The notes: generated by a model not told the origin, from the sequence alone. Positions 18,081 through 31,289 are shown, numbered from the stretch's first letter. The stretch is DNA of 64,000 nucleotides from Cyprinodon diabolis (GCA_030533445.1 CM060068.1:29064510-29128509); one strand, 5' to 3'. Numbers and translations are program-made.

Positions 18081-20488
18081 CAGAACATCAGGCTAACCCT
18101 AACCCTTAAATGACAAACCATCTTATGTTTTACCACCTAACAAACCCTGCAGCCCTAACGGACCACTCTTCCATTTTGCTGATAATTGCCTTAAACAAAA
18201 AGGAACACAAGCAGGTATCTTACAATAATACAATTACCAAGCAAGTAAGCCAAGAATCTGCATCAGCAAGTCCTCTTTTTTGTTTTAGAGGGAGAAGCTC
18301 CAAAGGGACAACTAATCCCTCAAGAAATGAAGATTTCTTGCCTTATATGTAAGAGGAGACATTTTTATGAGCTTATGCAATGGTATGTTTGATGGAGGAG
18401 ATAATTGTACCATACATTCTTTTAAACACCGTCTGCTGAATGTTATTAATCTTCTCTGGTTGCTTCTCTCTGCTCTAAATTATAAGCACTCCTGGGCAGG
18501 AAGCAGCAGAGTTGAACGCTTGCCGACTTTTCCAGGAAATCTGCATACCTCAGCATATATCCTGTATTTGTGTGTGTGTTCTGGAAAACATCACTTTTCC
18601 ACTTAAAGTAAAACTGAAATGAAATAATGAAATCAGGTTTAATTTCTTAGTTTTCTACAAAAAAATGTTTTTCCAAAGTGTTTATTATGGGTCTTCTTCC
18701 AGCCGGCATCAATACATAGATGTACTGTATTCTGGCTAAGGAATGTACACACACACACACCCTCACACTTACACAGTGCTTTGGAAAAGCTGGCAGATAC
18801 CTTGCCAGATCTCATCAGTGTTTCCACAGCCAGCGATGAAGCAAGCAGCAACAGTCTCCTGCATTGTTGTTTGCAGCCGTTTTGTTGGGCTCAGTAACCC
18901 ACTTCTATCTCATACTAAGAGGGTTTATGTGTACAGCCACAAAATATATATTTGTGTCTGGATGTGAGCGTTAAATACTATAGATTAATGATGTTCTAAA
19001 TTCTGTCTGAAAACACCAGAAAAATGTACGTTATCCCATAAAAACTCTTGTTGTATGTATAAGTTCTACTGGAAGGGGAAGATCTGCCCAGGTCTAGTTT
19101 TTAGACTATTACAGAAGATTTTCCTCCTTGTCTGTGCTGCATTTAACTAAACCCGTTTTTTTCTGACAATACTTTCTTCTTGTCCTTCATCCAGTCCAGA
19201 TTTGCAAAGGACACTTTGTTGTCTTGCATTAACTGAACGGTGTACAGTTGTTTTTTAAAGTAAGCCTGGTTTACCTGTCTTAATTATTTTTATGTTTATG
19301 TTTATGCATTTAGCAGACACTTTTATCCAAGTGCATTTTTATCATTACATACCTGCTTTGTTCCTTTTTTTTTTTTTTCTGATGCAATTTTTCACTTCTC
19401 TTATGAACCCATGTTGTCTTCAAAGAACATCTATTAATAATGAGATTAGAATACACAAAGATTGACTTTTTTAGTTAACAGAATCAGATTTTACTCAATG
19501 ATGACTCATGTATGACTCATGTACCACTCTATGAATCTTTTCCTTTTTATTTACAATCATACCGTACTCTGCGTTTAATTTGATGAAATAAAAATGTTTT
19601 GCTGTATAGCTAAAGACATTCAGAGTACCAGCATAAAAACTGTTGTCTTTTCTCTTTACATACTAATAAGTAAGAAATGCTCTTAACCTTGAAATATACA
19701 TCTTTCAATGTTATTTATTTTCTAAAAAAAAATTATAATTATAATATTTCATGCAACAGCTTAATAAACAGATGCCATGATATTAAAATGATTAAAATAT
19801 GTAACTAAGTCTTAGATCTTAGAGTTTAAAAAGCGTCCTTTTTCCCTGCTGTTTTAACTTTTTATTCTAAGAAATAATTAAATGTGTTGTCTTTTAGGAA
19901 AACAAAAGGATGACAGTTAAAACTACAAAAGATCCAGAGGGGCATGAGGAACAGGATGGTGGCCATAGCTCTAAATAAGGCCTCAAAAAGGGGCTTTTGA
20001 CAGCTTTCTTCTCCAAGAACAACAATGTGTCATCATTAAAGAGCAAGACGAAAAAAAACAAAAGCCACATAAAAAGATCAACAGAACATTGACATTAGTA
20101 AAGCAAAATATCTAGGAGGAAAGGAAGCCAAAGAGAAATTCTATAACTTTAAATTAGCAAGACATGACAACACCAGTAAAGTCAGAGGACCTTCTGTTAG
20201 GAGAGATTTGACAGTTACTCAAAAAAGAAAGGGAATATCGTCTGCTCCAGAAAGACAAGCCCAACTTTAAAGGTTCCTGATTGTAAAGGAACAAGGACCT
20301 TAAAATCCACAAAAAAATGTCTCAAAGGAGGATGTCGTTATCCAGGATAAAAGCGATGATCCAAAACCTTCTGTTGTAAAAAAGCAGCAAAACTCAAAGC
20401 CACCCGCCTCAACAAAGAGAAAGAGTGAATCTTCTAAGTAAAATGTTCAAAACTCAGCAGTGCCTTTAACCAAGCCTTCTCAAGCTGA

Positions 20489-21052
20489 GTGTGTGTGTGT
20501 GAAATATATACATCCTTTTTGGGTTTAAAAGGATTAAACCCTAAAAACGACAAAAGTCCATTACCTGATGCAAAAGAATCTTCTGCTGGGGGTGAATGTA
20601 CTGAGAGAAGTGACAAGAATGGGTTAATGTCTTCAAAAAACCTGATTGGAGGAGTTAACAGCAAAACCTCAGATAATCAGAAGTTTCTTCCAAAAAAGGA
20701 AGAAGAATTTAATGTTAAAGAGAGAGATCAAACAAAAAGAGCTGAAGAAAAAGGTGCTGATGTGGATTTAGAATTTAATAGCAAAGCCAAGCCTAGGATT
20801 AGAGAGCCTGAAACCTCCAGTCTGCTGTCATCACACCCTAAGAAAGCTTCTGAAATCTCAAGCAGCACAGCTTTCTCACAAAGCCCTCAAATAACCATGG
20901 GGCTTTCCATCAGTAGGAGTAAGTCCTTCCGATTCTCTGACCAAGCTGCTGCAGAAACACCTGCACCTGGAACAGAGAATAAGGAGCTGGAAGGCCTGCA
21001 TGAAAGAAGTGTGAGAAGACATTTGGAGCAGTGTCTCTTTTACCTGCTGTAG
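20489..21052 (+). pseudogene. Longest surviving frame of the rpgr-like remnant
   Basis: A 187-codon Ser/Lys/Glu-rich frame with LGLKGLNPKNDKSPLPDAKE and KSFRFSDQAAAETPAPGT. It stops at 21050, but one frame over the sense continues as LLPAVGIAGAAINLINEAAT to about 21180, so a frameshift lies near 21030. The start Met is only an ORF start, not a true initiation site. Confidence 0.4.
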
Positions 21053-21825
21053 GAATTGCAGGGGCAGCTATCAACCTCATAAATGAGGCAGCAACAAATG
21101 TGGAGATTTCCTTGCAGATGGTGGGAGAGCCCATCAGGATGGAAAGAAAAGTGCAGTTATACACCCTTTCTTCTCCTCTACAATAATGCATTCTGATTCT
21201 GAGGAAGGGGATGACAACACACAGAGGAATGCTTGCACTGTAAAACCTGACAAGTTGACCTAACTCAAATGATTTGGGGAAACTGATTGCACCAATTGAT
21301 TTAAGTTATGCAACTCAAATTGTTTTAGTGTTTTTAATCAATTAATTGGAGCCTAATGAACCCAACACAATTATAATAAGATAACTCAAATAAATGATGT
21401 TTATTTACTAATTTTATTTGGTATGAGTTGACTTAAACCATTTGATTTTCTTGTACCAAAATGCTGTATTTATTCATACTTGTTTTAAAAGTGTTATATA
21501 TTCTTAGTAAAATTAAGTTAATTTGACTTTAATTTAGTTCTTTTCTAAATTAATTAAAATTGTATTAATTTACTCAATCCAATTGGGAAAACTGATTGCA
21601 CAAAACAATTTAAGTACTGTTAACACAACGACAAACTTAGATTTTTTTCCCATTTTTTTTTTTTATTATTAACTTCAACTGCAGAAAATACAGAATCAAT
21701 AAAAGTGCGGCTTCTGACAAATTATGGTCTTAAAATCTACTATCAAATAACCAAAAAGACATCAGAAAAACTGATTTTAAAGTGCAATTTAATGCTATTA
21801 TTAAACTTCCAAAAGAAAAATACTA

Positions 21826-21993
21826 GGTGTATATCAATAAATTAGAATACTGTAGGGTGAAAATTCCAATATTTATGAGGGAAATTATTTTAGAAGTCAA
21901 ATGGTATCAGCCATAACCATCCTGATCTTAAGATAATGATTAAATGATTACGTTTTCATCCATCCACAATAGTCTGATGTATTGATATACACC
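21826..21993. mobile_element. 168-bp Tc1-type MITE
   Basis: Inverted GGTGTATATCAATA / TATTGATATACACC ends, each flanked by TA (21824-21825, 21994-21995). There is no coding capacity. The inner 'aattagaata' motif recalls the ends of the two full Tc1 copies of this window, so they may be mobilised by related enzymes. Confidence 0.6.
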
Positions 21994-22532
21994 TATACAC
22001 CAAAAATAAATATACGTATGACTTTGGTAACAGTATTCACACATGCTGTCAGTATGCAACACATAAGTATGCCATTGTAAATTTGAAACAGTTTACAAAA
22101 TCTGTTTAGTCTTTAAAGCCAAACTTAAAAAGGTAAACATAAGAAGTATCAATCTCACAATACAAGAATAATGATGGATGGTATAAATTTTGAACAAATT
22201 CAAATTATTCTTTTACTTTTCAACATACTGACATAAACCAGTAAATACAAACACAACAAAGGTTATCTAAAACCAAAATAATTAAATATTCTAATAAATA
22301 AAAAAACTCAAAATTACACACTATGAAAAAAGGGTATATTTGAGGCTTCTCAGTAGTTTGCCTTTAAATTTAATCAAAAGAAGGATGTCTAGTGTGAAAT
22401 TTCCTTATTCTTAGCAAACTGAATGTTTCCTTTTTTTATAATTTAGAACCCGTGTAAAAATAGAACTGTTGACAAAAAGCCCTTAAACGCTGATTCCTGC
22501 ACAGGCATGAATGTAGCAACAACAAATCCAAT

Positions 22533-24338
22533 TTACACCAGCTCATTTTTCAGTGTCTGCAATTTTGGTTTGAGTTGCTTTCTTTCATCATCTAGCTTCC
22601 GTACTTGAATGAACTCAAAAAAGCTAGTACACTTCACAGGATAGCTGAGATGCAGAGCATAGATTAGCCCAAACAAACACACCAGTGCATCAGTCCATGA
22701 GTGATGAGTCATTACAACCTGATCTTCAAGCACAACGAACACTTGACGTGGTGAGAATGGAACTCCAGCAGGCACCTCATCTTCACCCACATCAGAAACC
22801 AGAGCAACTGCGCCTTCCCAGAACTCCATTTCATCCTGAATATGACATGAGTTCAAAATTATTTATTAGAATACATTAAACCTTTTCTAATTCCAGTGGA
22901 CAAAATATGGTAATCAACATGAACAACATACTTTGCATGTTTTGAAAATGCTTGAAGAATCCTCCTTAAGGTAAATGGGTAGGCCCGCCAGGGCTGCCGC
23001 TCTTGTTGCGTTAATGTCGTTTTTGTCCTTAAAGGATTAAAAAAAAAGTTAAACATGGTAATGGAAGCCACCAAGCAAATATAGTAACAGTATCCAAGTA
23101 CCTGTTCCTCATAGGCCAACAAAAGCTGGTCCATCTTTTCACCAATCCGTCCAGTTTTCTTCCTTTTATAAAGCCCAATTAGCTGAGGAGCATATTCATC
23201 CAGTGCAGCATAAAACGCATGTGGCAGATGCTGATTAGTAATCCGGTGAAATTCACAGTACAGCTAAGGAAAATAACCAAAAAGGATAAAATGAAAAAAG
23301 AAACACATTCTTGACACACACTACATTTTATCAAGCTGTACTTACCTGTGTCTCATTAAAGATGGCTGGCCATCTCTCCTTAAGCTCTGATACAGGAGGA
23401 GAAGTTGTGATGATCTCTTCACGCCTGAGGGCAAAGGTGCTCATCATGTGCTGATGAATAAGGGGAATGTTTCTTTCAGCAGATGTCTTCTGGAACTCTT
23501 TAACCATCTCCAGCCTCCTGGTTTCCAGAGACTCCCTTGTTTCTCCAGAAGGATAACTAGGAAGGAAGTTTACCTCCCCTCTCCTAGGTCTTTTAATATT
23601 GGCCCTTGGTGCAGCTCCTTCTGGGTTTGTTCGGCTGCGTTTTCCAGAATTTACAGCTACATCTTTGATGCCAGCTTTAGCCAACTTTTTTCTTTGGTTT
23701 CCTATTTTGTGTCTCAGACTATTCTTCCACCCTTCCCACCCAGTGTCAGAATTCTTCTCCTTCAAACAGGGATGTTTTCTAACTAAAGCTTCCGCAGCCT
23801 TGCCAATTTGTGTGCTACTAGGATATGCCTTCAGCCTATAGATTTCTTCCCCCATTATCTCAAGGATGTTGTGTTTTTGATCTCTAGGGAGTCTGATTAC
23901 TTTTCCTTCTTTTTCAAATGCTGCATTGCCTTCCCTTAGCACATGTTCCACCTCATAAGAAAATGTTGGAACAATAAAAACATCTGGCCAGCGACCACTG
24001 CGCTCTGGTGAATCTGTGGCATCAGTGCTATCAGTCAGAAGGATTGTTTCATCTGTGCTGGTTGAAATCCGGTCCAGATCAAGTAACCTGACAACTTTAA
24101 TGGATGCTGTGGCTGGCAGGTCTTCTATTTTAACCAAATTACACAATGCATTATCAAAATCTGGGTCGTGAAACTGAAGCCGAAAGTCAAAAGTCAACTT
24201 AAGCCTAGTTTTGATTTCATCTATGAGGGCCTGAACGCTGCTTGGGCGAGATGACAAGATAAGCCTTTCAGCATTATCAGTGTCAAGGATGATCCGTAGT
24301 TTCAAGCTCTCTTTTGCTTCCATCTGGAGTTGCAGTTT
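22533..24338 (-). CDS. EnSpm second protein (SAMD3-like family)
   Basis: Four exons: 24338-23346, 23263-23102, 23027-22932 and 22835-22533 (stop), all phase 0 with GT-AG borders; 517 codons in all. The N-terminal about 75 residues look like a PB1/ubiquitin-like fold (RLQFHDPDFDNALCNLVKIE). The middle has RWPDVFIVPTFSYEVEH and the basic NIKRPRRGEVNFLPSYPSG. The C-terminal exon ends KLKPKLQTLKN-like (here QLKPKLQTLKNELV). Fish databases carry hundreds of such genes named 'sterile alpha motif domain-containing protein 3-like', though no SAM domain is visible here. The likely role is a DNA-binding partner of the transposase (inference). The first exon opens at an acceptor 127 bp after the transposase stop with no promoter between, so it probably starts from the shared upstream promoter; the first Met in it is at 24323. 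Confidence 0.7.
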
Positions 24339-24465
24339 CTGTAACAAACAAGATTCAAATATAGTGATATTTCAAGACATGATCAGCTGTCTATTATGTC
24401 ATGTATGCATTACATTTATACTGTTGAAGGGCTGGGAGATCAGCTTATGTTTCAGTCCTTGTTCT

Positions 24466-27122
24466 TTAGTCTGACACTAGAATGAAATGTTTTGTTGTGA
24501 GAATCAGCTCATTTCCAATCTTGTAAGCAAAATGAGGGATGTAGTCAGACAACTGGCAGAAAGATTTTACACTATGACCCTTCAGTTGATGCTCTACTAC
24601 TTCATATGACCTCAAGTGTTCTACATAAAAGGTCTCATAGTCTTTCAAGAGAAAATAAATGCCATTTCTGACAAGCAATATGTTCCGAATTTCTTTAAAC
24701 TCTGGCAATGCAGCATATGCCCCCGTACATACAAACATGCCAATTTCAAAGTTTGTGCCATCAATGGTTACTTTTTTTGTTCCATATACAGTGGGATTAT
24801 CAGTAATGCTAGAGATCAATGATTGTGTATCTGCTCGTAATGATGAAATGTACAAAGACTCCATTTTAGATGTCTGCACAGGTTGTTTGAAAAACTTTAA
24901 TGATGACAAATAAAATGCCATCATGCTTTGATGTCGTTCTGCCAACATTTTTAACACATTCTTGTAGTTGTGAGTGTCATGAATTATTTTTTTGAAAACT
25001 TTATGCTTTCCTTCAAATCTCATTGTCCAAAGATGGACTAAGGGACCAAAGCACTTTATCAAGTGCGGGTAATGCTCGATGTAATGATGCTTTGGTCTAA
25101 ACCGAACATTTGGAAACACTTCCTGGAAGAGTTGCCGGTGGTCCAGTATTTTACAAGCCAGATACTGAATGGTCTCTTGATTAAAAGTATGACTCATGGC
25201 AAGCTGAACAATGTCCTTTAAGTCCATTAGCACTTCCCAAAATTTGTCTCTATCGGGGACTTTTGAGCCAATGAGAAGTGGTAACAATCTAAGCAGGGCA
25301 TGATTCTCATGTCCGTTCCCACCAATGGTACCACGGCAAGCAAAATTTGTTGGTATTGGATGAGGGCGATCAACTTTGTCAGAATGTTGGTATGGAAAGC
25401 GCAATATTGCTCTGTTTAAGTCTTCTAAGGTAAAATATTTCTTAGAAATCAAACCTTTTATGCAATGCGCCAACTCCACATCAATGACACCCTCAAATAG
25501 GTCGTGTAGTAGGTCAGGTGGAAAGCCTGTGATAGGATGAAAGAAGGAAAGATGATCAGAAAGAACACAACTGTTTTTCACACCATAATTTTCCTCTCCA
25601 TTCTGAAGCTCTTGTACAAGATTATCATGAGCAACTTTTGTTCTCATCACATAATCCCCTGTAACAGCATTTTCTGTTTGCATTTCTGTTTGTTTGGCAT
25701 GACAAAACCTGCAGAAATGTGTAGACCTGAAACTCTCATTAAAACCAGCAAGCCCATGGGCAGCAAGGTTATCTGCCACAACAGAGTAGACAGTGCCTTT
25801 AAGACATTCACCAAGGGTATCAATATAGACACCTACTTCTTCCAGAGTTCTCAGATCATTTAGGAGAGGTGAAAACAATTTCTTATACCCAAAAAGGCGT
25901 ACATCATTAGAATTGCACAAGAGAGCGAGCTGAGTGCAATGGAGAGCAGAACGGGATTTGACTGGAAAGTTTGCCAGTGTCCAATAAACTGCAAAAACCT
26001 TATGTATTTTCTTTGAAGTGCCAAGTGGGTTTGCAATTTCAAAATCATCAACATACAGTATTATTAACAGTTTAGGACCCTCTTGTGACAGTAGAACATT
26101 TTCCTGGTAGTAGGATCCATCACAAAATGATTTGAAATGTCCAGGTATCTGTGTGGGTGCCCGTTTAACTTCTTCAAGCACATCTGCTTTTTTCAACAGC
26201 AGTTGCAAAGATGTAAGAATTGGCACATACATAAAGGTGTGCTTTGAGGATTCAATTAAGTACTCCACAGGCTTGACAAATGGAAAGTTTGCTTCATAGT
26301 ATGATTTTCTCCTCTTTGCTGTTGAAAGCGGTCCTTCAGATGTGATGCATTTATGTAAAATGTTACTATCAGAAACCGCCTGACAAATCTCATCAACCAC
26401 TTTGTCAGTATATGGATAGGTATGTTTTTTCAGTATTTCAGCAACTGTTTTTCTGATCAGTGGTTCCGATAATAAAAAAATATTATCAATATGCTCAATT
26501 ATCTCCTGTGTTGCTCTCTGGGAAACATGGAGAATGCTCTGCATTTTCAAGAAAAAACCAGCCAGATTGTACTGCAACTGCTCTTCCAAACCCTCTGTAC
26601 TACTGATTTCATTAGTGGATGCTTCTTCATTTTCATGTATTGACTCAGTTGAGTCAAGCTGCAAGTCATCTTGGTTTATGTTTATGACACTATGCACAAT
26701 GCTTTCATCATAGTTTGTTGAATTTTGGTGGTCTCTGCATTTGTGGGCATTAAATGTCGAATAGACATTTGTTTTAAAACTGCAGTCCTTAAAAGGGCAT
26801 GGCACAGTTTCTTTCTTTTTTAAATGCCCCCTGAGTGGATGAACATTTGCCTTTCAATGAATGGCTGCCTAAAGGTACACACAGGGCAACAAAATCCATA
26901 ATCCATAAGAGATGGATAAGAAAGTTCCTCTCTTTGTGTAGCAGTGTGCATTCTTGACATATGTATCTTTAAAGAATTAAATGTACTAAATGTACACATG
27001 CAGTCGTTGTAGAGACAGGGTAAAGGTGAAATTGTTGAATACTGACCATGGTTAAGCCGATAATGCTTTAGCAACATGACCTTTATTGCAGTAGAAAAAC
27101 TACACAACTTGCAATTCCACAT
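24466..27122 (-). pseudogene. EnSpm/CACTA transposase, one frameshift
   Basis: Starts MWNCKLCSFSTAIKVMLLKH after an acceptor (AG at 27125-27126) and carries several C2H2 fingers. The first frame stops at 26820; a 779-codon frame follows from 26805 to the stop at 24466. The zinc-finger spacing shows the two belong together and that about one base is missing near 26840 in the G/C run, so this copy is interrupted there unless it is an assembly error. Catalytic-type acids: YVDDFEIANPLG (residues 251-262 of the long frame), VADNLAAHGLAGF (about 345) and LHDLFEGVIDVEL (about 425). Such transposases cut and rejoin CACTG-ended elements. The length is about right for the family. Confidence 0.75.
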
Positions 27123-27528
27123 TTCTGAAAATAAAAAAGGGTCACAATTAGATATCAAACACTTTATATTACCTTCTCTGACTGTTTTCAAGAGGCTGAA
27201 CAGAAGTGGTGGTTATGGTCCTTCCAAGTGTGCTTCCTTTTAAATCAAACACTGCAATGCAACATAAAAAAAATATTGTAACATGTTAACCCAGAGCTAG
27301 CAGTACATTAACTACACCTAAAATGTTCCATGTGGATAGCAGAAACTAACTACATTTACAATTTTTAAACATCTGGTGTAAAAGAAATAAAAAACTTAAA
27401 AGGTTTGCAAAGTCTAACAAAAAAAAAAACAACAACGTTAATTTACCGTCATGTCTTCGGCCACGCAGTTTGAAAAAGTACGTTTCAGCACACAGTTTTA
27501 ATCAAGCCGCCCCCGTTATATTTAAATA

Positions 27529-29120
27529 CAGGTGCTGGTCATAAAATTAGAATATCATGAAAAAGTAGATTGATTTCAGTAATTCCATTTAAAAAGTGAA
27601 ACTTGTATATTATATTCATACATTACATACAAACTCATATATTTCAGATGTTTATTTTGTTTAATTTTGATGATTACAAATGACAACAAATGAAAATCTC
27701 AAATTCATCATATCAGAAAATTAGAATATTACTGAAGACCAATAAAAACAAAGGATTTATAGAAATGTTGGCCAACTGAAAAGTATGAACATGAAAAGTA
27801 TGAGCATGTACAGCACTCAGTATTTAGTTGGGCCTCCTTTGGCCTGTATTACTGCAGCAATGCGGCGTGGCATGGAGTCGATCAGTCTGTGGCACTGCTC
27901 AGGTGTTATGATAGCCCAGGTTGCTCTAATAGTGGCTTTTAGCTCTTCTGAATTGTTGGGTCTGGTGTATTGCATCTTCTTCTTCACAATACCCCATAGA
28001 TTTTCTATGGGGTTAAGGTCAGGAGAGTTTGCTGGCCAATTAAGAACAGGGATACCATGGTCCTTCAACCAGGTACTGGTAGCTTTGGCACTGTGTGCAG
28101 GTGCCAAGTCCTGTTGGAAAATGAAATCTGCATCTCCAAAAAGTTGGTCAGCTGCAGGAAGCATGAAGTGCTCTAAAACTTCCTGGTATGTGGCTGCGTT
28201 GACCCTGGACCTCAGAAAACACAATGGACCAACACCAGCAGATGACATGGCACCCCAAACCATCACTGACTGTGGAAACTTTACACTGGACTTCAAGCAA
28301 CGTGGATGAAGTGCCTCTCTTCTTTTCCTCCAGACTCTGGGACCTTGATTTCCAAAGGAAATGCAAAATTTACTTTCATCAGAGAACATGACTTTGGACC
28401 ACTCACCAGCAGTCCAGTCCTGTTTCTCTTTAGCCCAGGCAAGACGCTTCTGACGCTGTCTGTGGTTCAAGAGTGGCTTGACACAAGGAATGCGACAGCA
28501 GAAACCCATGTCTGGTTCTTGAAGCACTCACTCCAGCTGCAGTCCACTCTTTGTGAATCTCCCCCACATTTTTGAATGGGTTTTGTTTCACAATCCTCTC
28601 CAGGGTGCGGTTATCTCTCTTGCTTGGACACTTTTTTCGACCACATCTTTTCCTTCACTTCGCCTCTCTATTAATGTGCTTGGACACTGAGCTCTGTGAA
28701 CAGCCAGCCTCTTTAGCGATGACCTTTTGTGTCTTGCCCTCCTTGTGCAAGGTGTCGATGGTCGTCTTTTGGACAACTGTCAAGTCAGCAGTCTTCCCCA
28801 TGATTGTGTAGCCTATAGAACTAGACTGAAAGACCATTTAAAGGCTTTTGCAGGTGGTTTGAGTTAATTAGCTGATTAGAGTGTGGCACCAGGGGCCATC
28901 AATTTTGAACCTTTTCACAATATTCTAATTTTCTGATATGATGAATTTGAGATTTTCATTTGTTGTCATTTGTAATCATCAAAATTAAACAAAATAAACA
29001 TCTGAAATATATGAGTTTGTATGTAATGTATGAATATAATATACAAGTTTCACTTTTTAAATGGAATTACTGAAATCAATCTACTTTTTCATGATATTCT
29101 AATTTTATGACCAGCACCTG
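27529..29120 (-). mobile_element. Tc1 transposon, copy 1, inside the EnSpm element
   Basis: 1592 bp, starts CAGGTGCTGGTCATAAAATT and ends with its inverse, flanked by TA (27527-27528, 29121-29122). The inverted ends are 202 bp (27529-27730 and 28919-29120). It is nearly identical to the copy at 55394-57005 apart from a 20-bp deletion, which accounts exactly for the length difference, and a few base changes. Confidence 0.95.
27817..28801 (-). pseudogene. Tc1 transposase, dead copy
   Basis: Begins MGKTADLTVVQKTTIDTLHK at 28801. A TGA at 28655-28657 stops it after 48 codons, and a 20-bp deletion near 28513 shifts the frame in the linker between the paired helix-turn-helix and the catalytic part. 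The catalytic half then stays open to 27817 and keeps the first Asp (VMFSDESKF, codon at 28378-28380), the QQDLAPAHSA Asp and NPIENLWG Glu. Not able to make a full transposase. Confidence 0.92.
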
Positions 29121-29396
29121 TATGTACAGGCGGGATTGTCTACCAGCACCAATTTATTTTCACAAACGCTGTGTTAACAAATTCGAACTAAAAAAATGCG
29201 CAGTTGCTTTGTAAAAGTAAACTATTTAACCGAACAACCTACCGCAATATTTTAAATTTATATAGGTAAACTTCAGGCAACCTCAGGCGGGAGATGTGCT
29301 CGCAAGCTCCGTTTTTCTGCTTGATATTGGCAAAGTCGTTTGATAAATTCGGTTGCAATCTCTGTGTATGTATTTAAACAAGAAAAAACATTTACC

Positions 29397-29540
29397 TTGA
29401 TATTTTCACGTAGTCACTGAAGCTCCCCTCTGTGCTGAGTTCGTCTGGTTCGAAGTTTGCAGAAAATGCGAGAAGTCCGGGCAAAACACTTTGGCGCCGT
29501 GTGCAAAACTCAGTGATGACGTAGATGGGCTTTTTTTTTC
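29397..29540 (-). promoter_or_regulatory. Probable promoter/first exon of the EnSpm genes
   Basis: On the minus strand a GC-rich stretch with TTTGGCGCCG-like text (antisense of 'ctttggcgccgtg' at about 29490) leads to a donor AAG/GTAAATG (exon border near 29396). It is the only GC-rich island in the element and lies upstream of both genes. Another donor-like site (ACG/GTAAATT near 27447) may mark a second leader exon. There is no TATA box. Confidence 0.35.
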
Positions 29541-30648
29541 TTTGTCTGAATCAGTCATGAGTACTTGAACAGTTTAAAGCAAATCTACTCAAAATCAAAC
29601 ATAAGCGTATGAGTACTTATTATAAGTGAGTTAGTATATCACATTGTTAGTTTTGAACCGACATAACACAGTTTATAAAAGTCATTTTGACTTTTTAGCT
29701 GAACTGAGTAAAAATAACTTAATTCTTTTAGTGAGAAGCACCATTGGGTTTTACAGTGTGGATAAGCATTTTATCAAATTTAGGAAACAATAGACATGAG
29801 GAAGAAATTAATGATCCATTAGAACAGGAACTGCCTGAGGAGATTGAGAATAAATAATGTGTTTAAAATAAATTTGGAGAAGAAGAAAGCTCTGAGGATG
29901 AGCCCCCCAACAAGATCAAAAGAAAGGATGAGAATCATATGGAAGATAAAGAGTTAGGACGTAGACCAAAAAAACAAAGAAGAGGAGCCAGACAGAGGTA
30001 CCAGTTTGGATGCCGCAGAGGAGAGTGGACCTGGAGAGGAGGGTGAAGAGCAAGACAGCAAATCAGAGGAAGAGGAGAGCGAGGACAAAACAAGCTCCAG
30101 CATTCACAGGGGGAGTAGAGAAAGCAACAAAAGTGACACAAAAGATACGGAAATTTAGGAAGAGGAGAGCAGCATGGAAACAGGTGAATAAGTGAGTCAT
30201 TCAGGGGAGAGGAGCTGAGGAGGATGAATGTAGAAGTCAAGAGCAAAATGAAAAGGAGAGCAAAGAAGAGAACGACAGTGAGGTGAGTGGTGATGAGGAA
30301 GAAAAAAGTAGTGATGGATCGGAGTGAGAGCATCGTCAGAGTGAAGAGGAGGACCAAGAGGAGGACAGGGAGGAAGGTGACATTTCAGTGTCAGGAAGAA
30401 GTGAAGTGGAAATGAGTCTGAGGAGGAAGAAGGAGGTGAGAAACCTCCTTCCACTTTTATTTTTAAGTGAAAATGAGGACTGTGGGAAAAAAAACTATCA
30501 CAATCCTGCCTTTTATTAACACATATGAGGTTAGCAACTACAAGAGATAAAGAAAAACCCTAAACAAATAGCAGGACAATAACAATACTTTTATAAAAGA
30601 AAGATTGTGGCAATAACTTTTTGTAACTTAATGACTTGGGGGGCAGTA

Positions 30649-30720
30649 TTTTCAATTCAATTCAGTTTATTTATTTAGCGCCAATTTACAACATTATTCA
30701 CAACATATTTCTCCTCTACC
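30649..30720 (-). mobile_element. Reversed fragment of the repeat at 1-575
   Basis: 'ttcaattcaattcagtttat' and 'tagcgccaatttacaaca' are the inverse of the 3' tail at about 500-570. From 30740 to 31290 I see nothing else. Confidence 0.5.
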
Positions 30721-31289
30721 ACTGCCATGAAGCTTTTAAAGCTGGGCTTGTCGATCAAAGACAAGGGGAGTTTGCATGAAATAATAAGGTCCTGAATTAT
30801 TGCCTCATGTCTGTGATGTCCCTGGCTGTACACCTGCACTGCACTGTGGCTGATAAAATTAGATGTGGTGGACCAAGCATGTGTTTTTTTCTAAAGAAGC
30901 TGCAGTTTGCTGCTCTTTTATTCCCGCCTTATGTAAAGTTTTTGTAGCCAAAGGTTATTATGAACGGTGGCACCGAAACAGGGGGGGTAATCATCGCTTC
31001 CATATCTGTATGGGTTGCATGCATGCATGCGCACGGGCATATATGTCACGTACTGTTGTGTCAGTGACGTCAGTGTGTTGCACAGGGAAAAATATGATTT
31101 ATGGTTTTCTTTCATTTAAATATTAGTTTTATGCTTTGCGTGTTTGGAGAGGAAGATATGATTTGTTTTTCTTTGTATTTTCTTCTTGAGCTTTGCATGT
31201 TTTGATGTTTCTTTTTTATATGATTGTTGTCCTTTATTTTAGACTCGAATTTTTCCTGCATGTTGGGTTGTTTTGGTTTGTTTTTCCCT

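Larger units (their letters stand above)
21236..29758 (-). mobile_element. EnSpm/CACTA DNA transposon, two genes
   Basis: Terminal inverted CACTGTAAAACC (21236) and GGTTTTACAGTG (ending 29758), with TG repeated at both borders (21234-21235, 29759-29760). CACTG ends with a 2-3-bp duplication are the mark of EnSpm/CACTA. Both genes run on the minus strand: a zinc-finger DDE transposase (24466-27122) and a second protein (22533-24338). The 5' end of the transcripts is towards 29.5 kb. Subterminal sequence is AT-rich. A Tc1 (27529-29120) and a 168-bp MITE (21826-21993) have inserted into it; without the Tc1 it is about 6.9 kb. It lies in the rpgr-like remnant. Confidence 0.8.

Noticed and set aside
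28306..28811. Plus-strand ORFs over Tc1 copy 1
   Set aside because: They are antisense to the transposase; the same shadows appear over copy 2 at 55703-56749.
29935..30357. Leu-rich minus ORF of 140 codons
   Set aside because: Again the shadow of a Glu-rich plus-strand tract.
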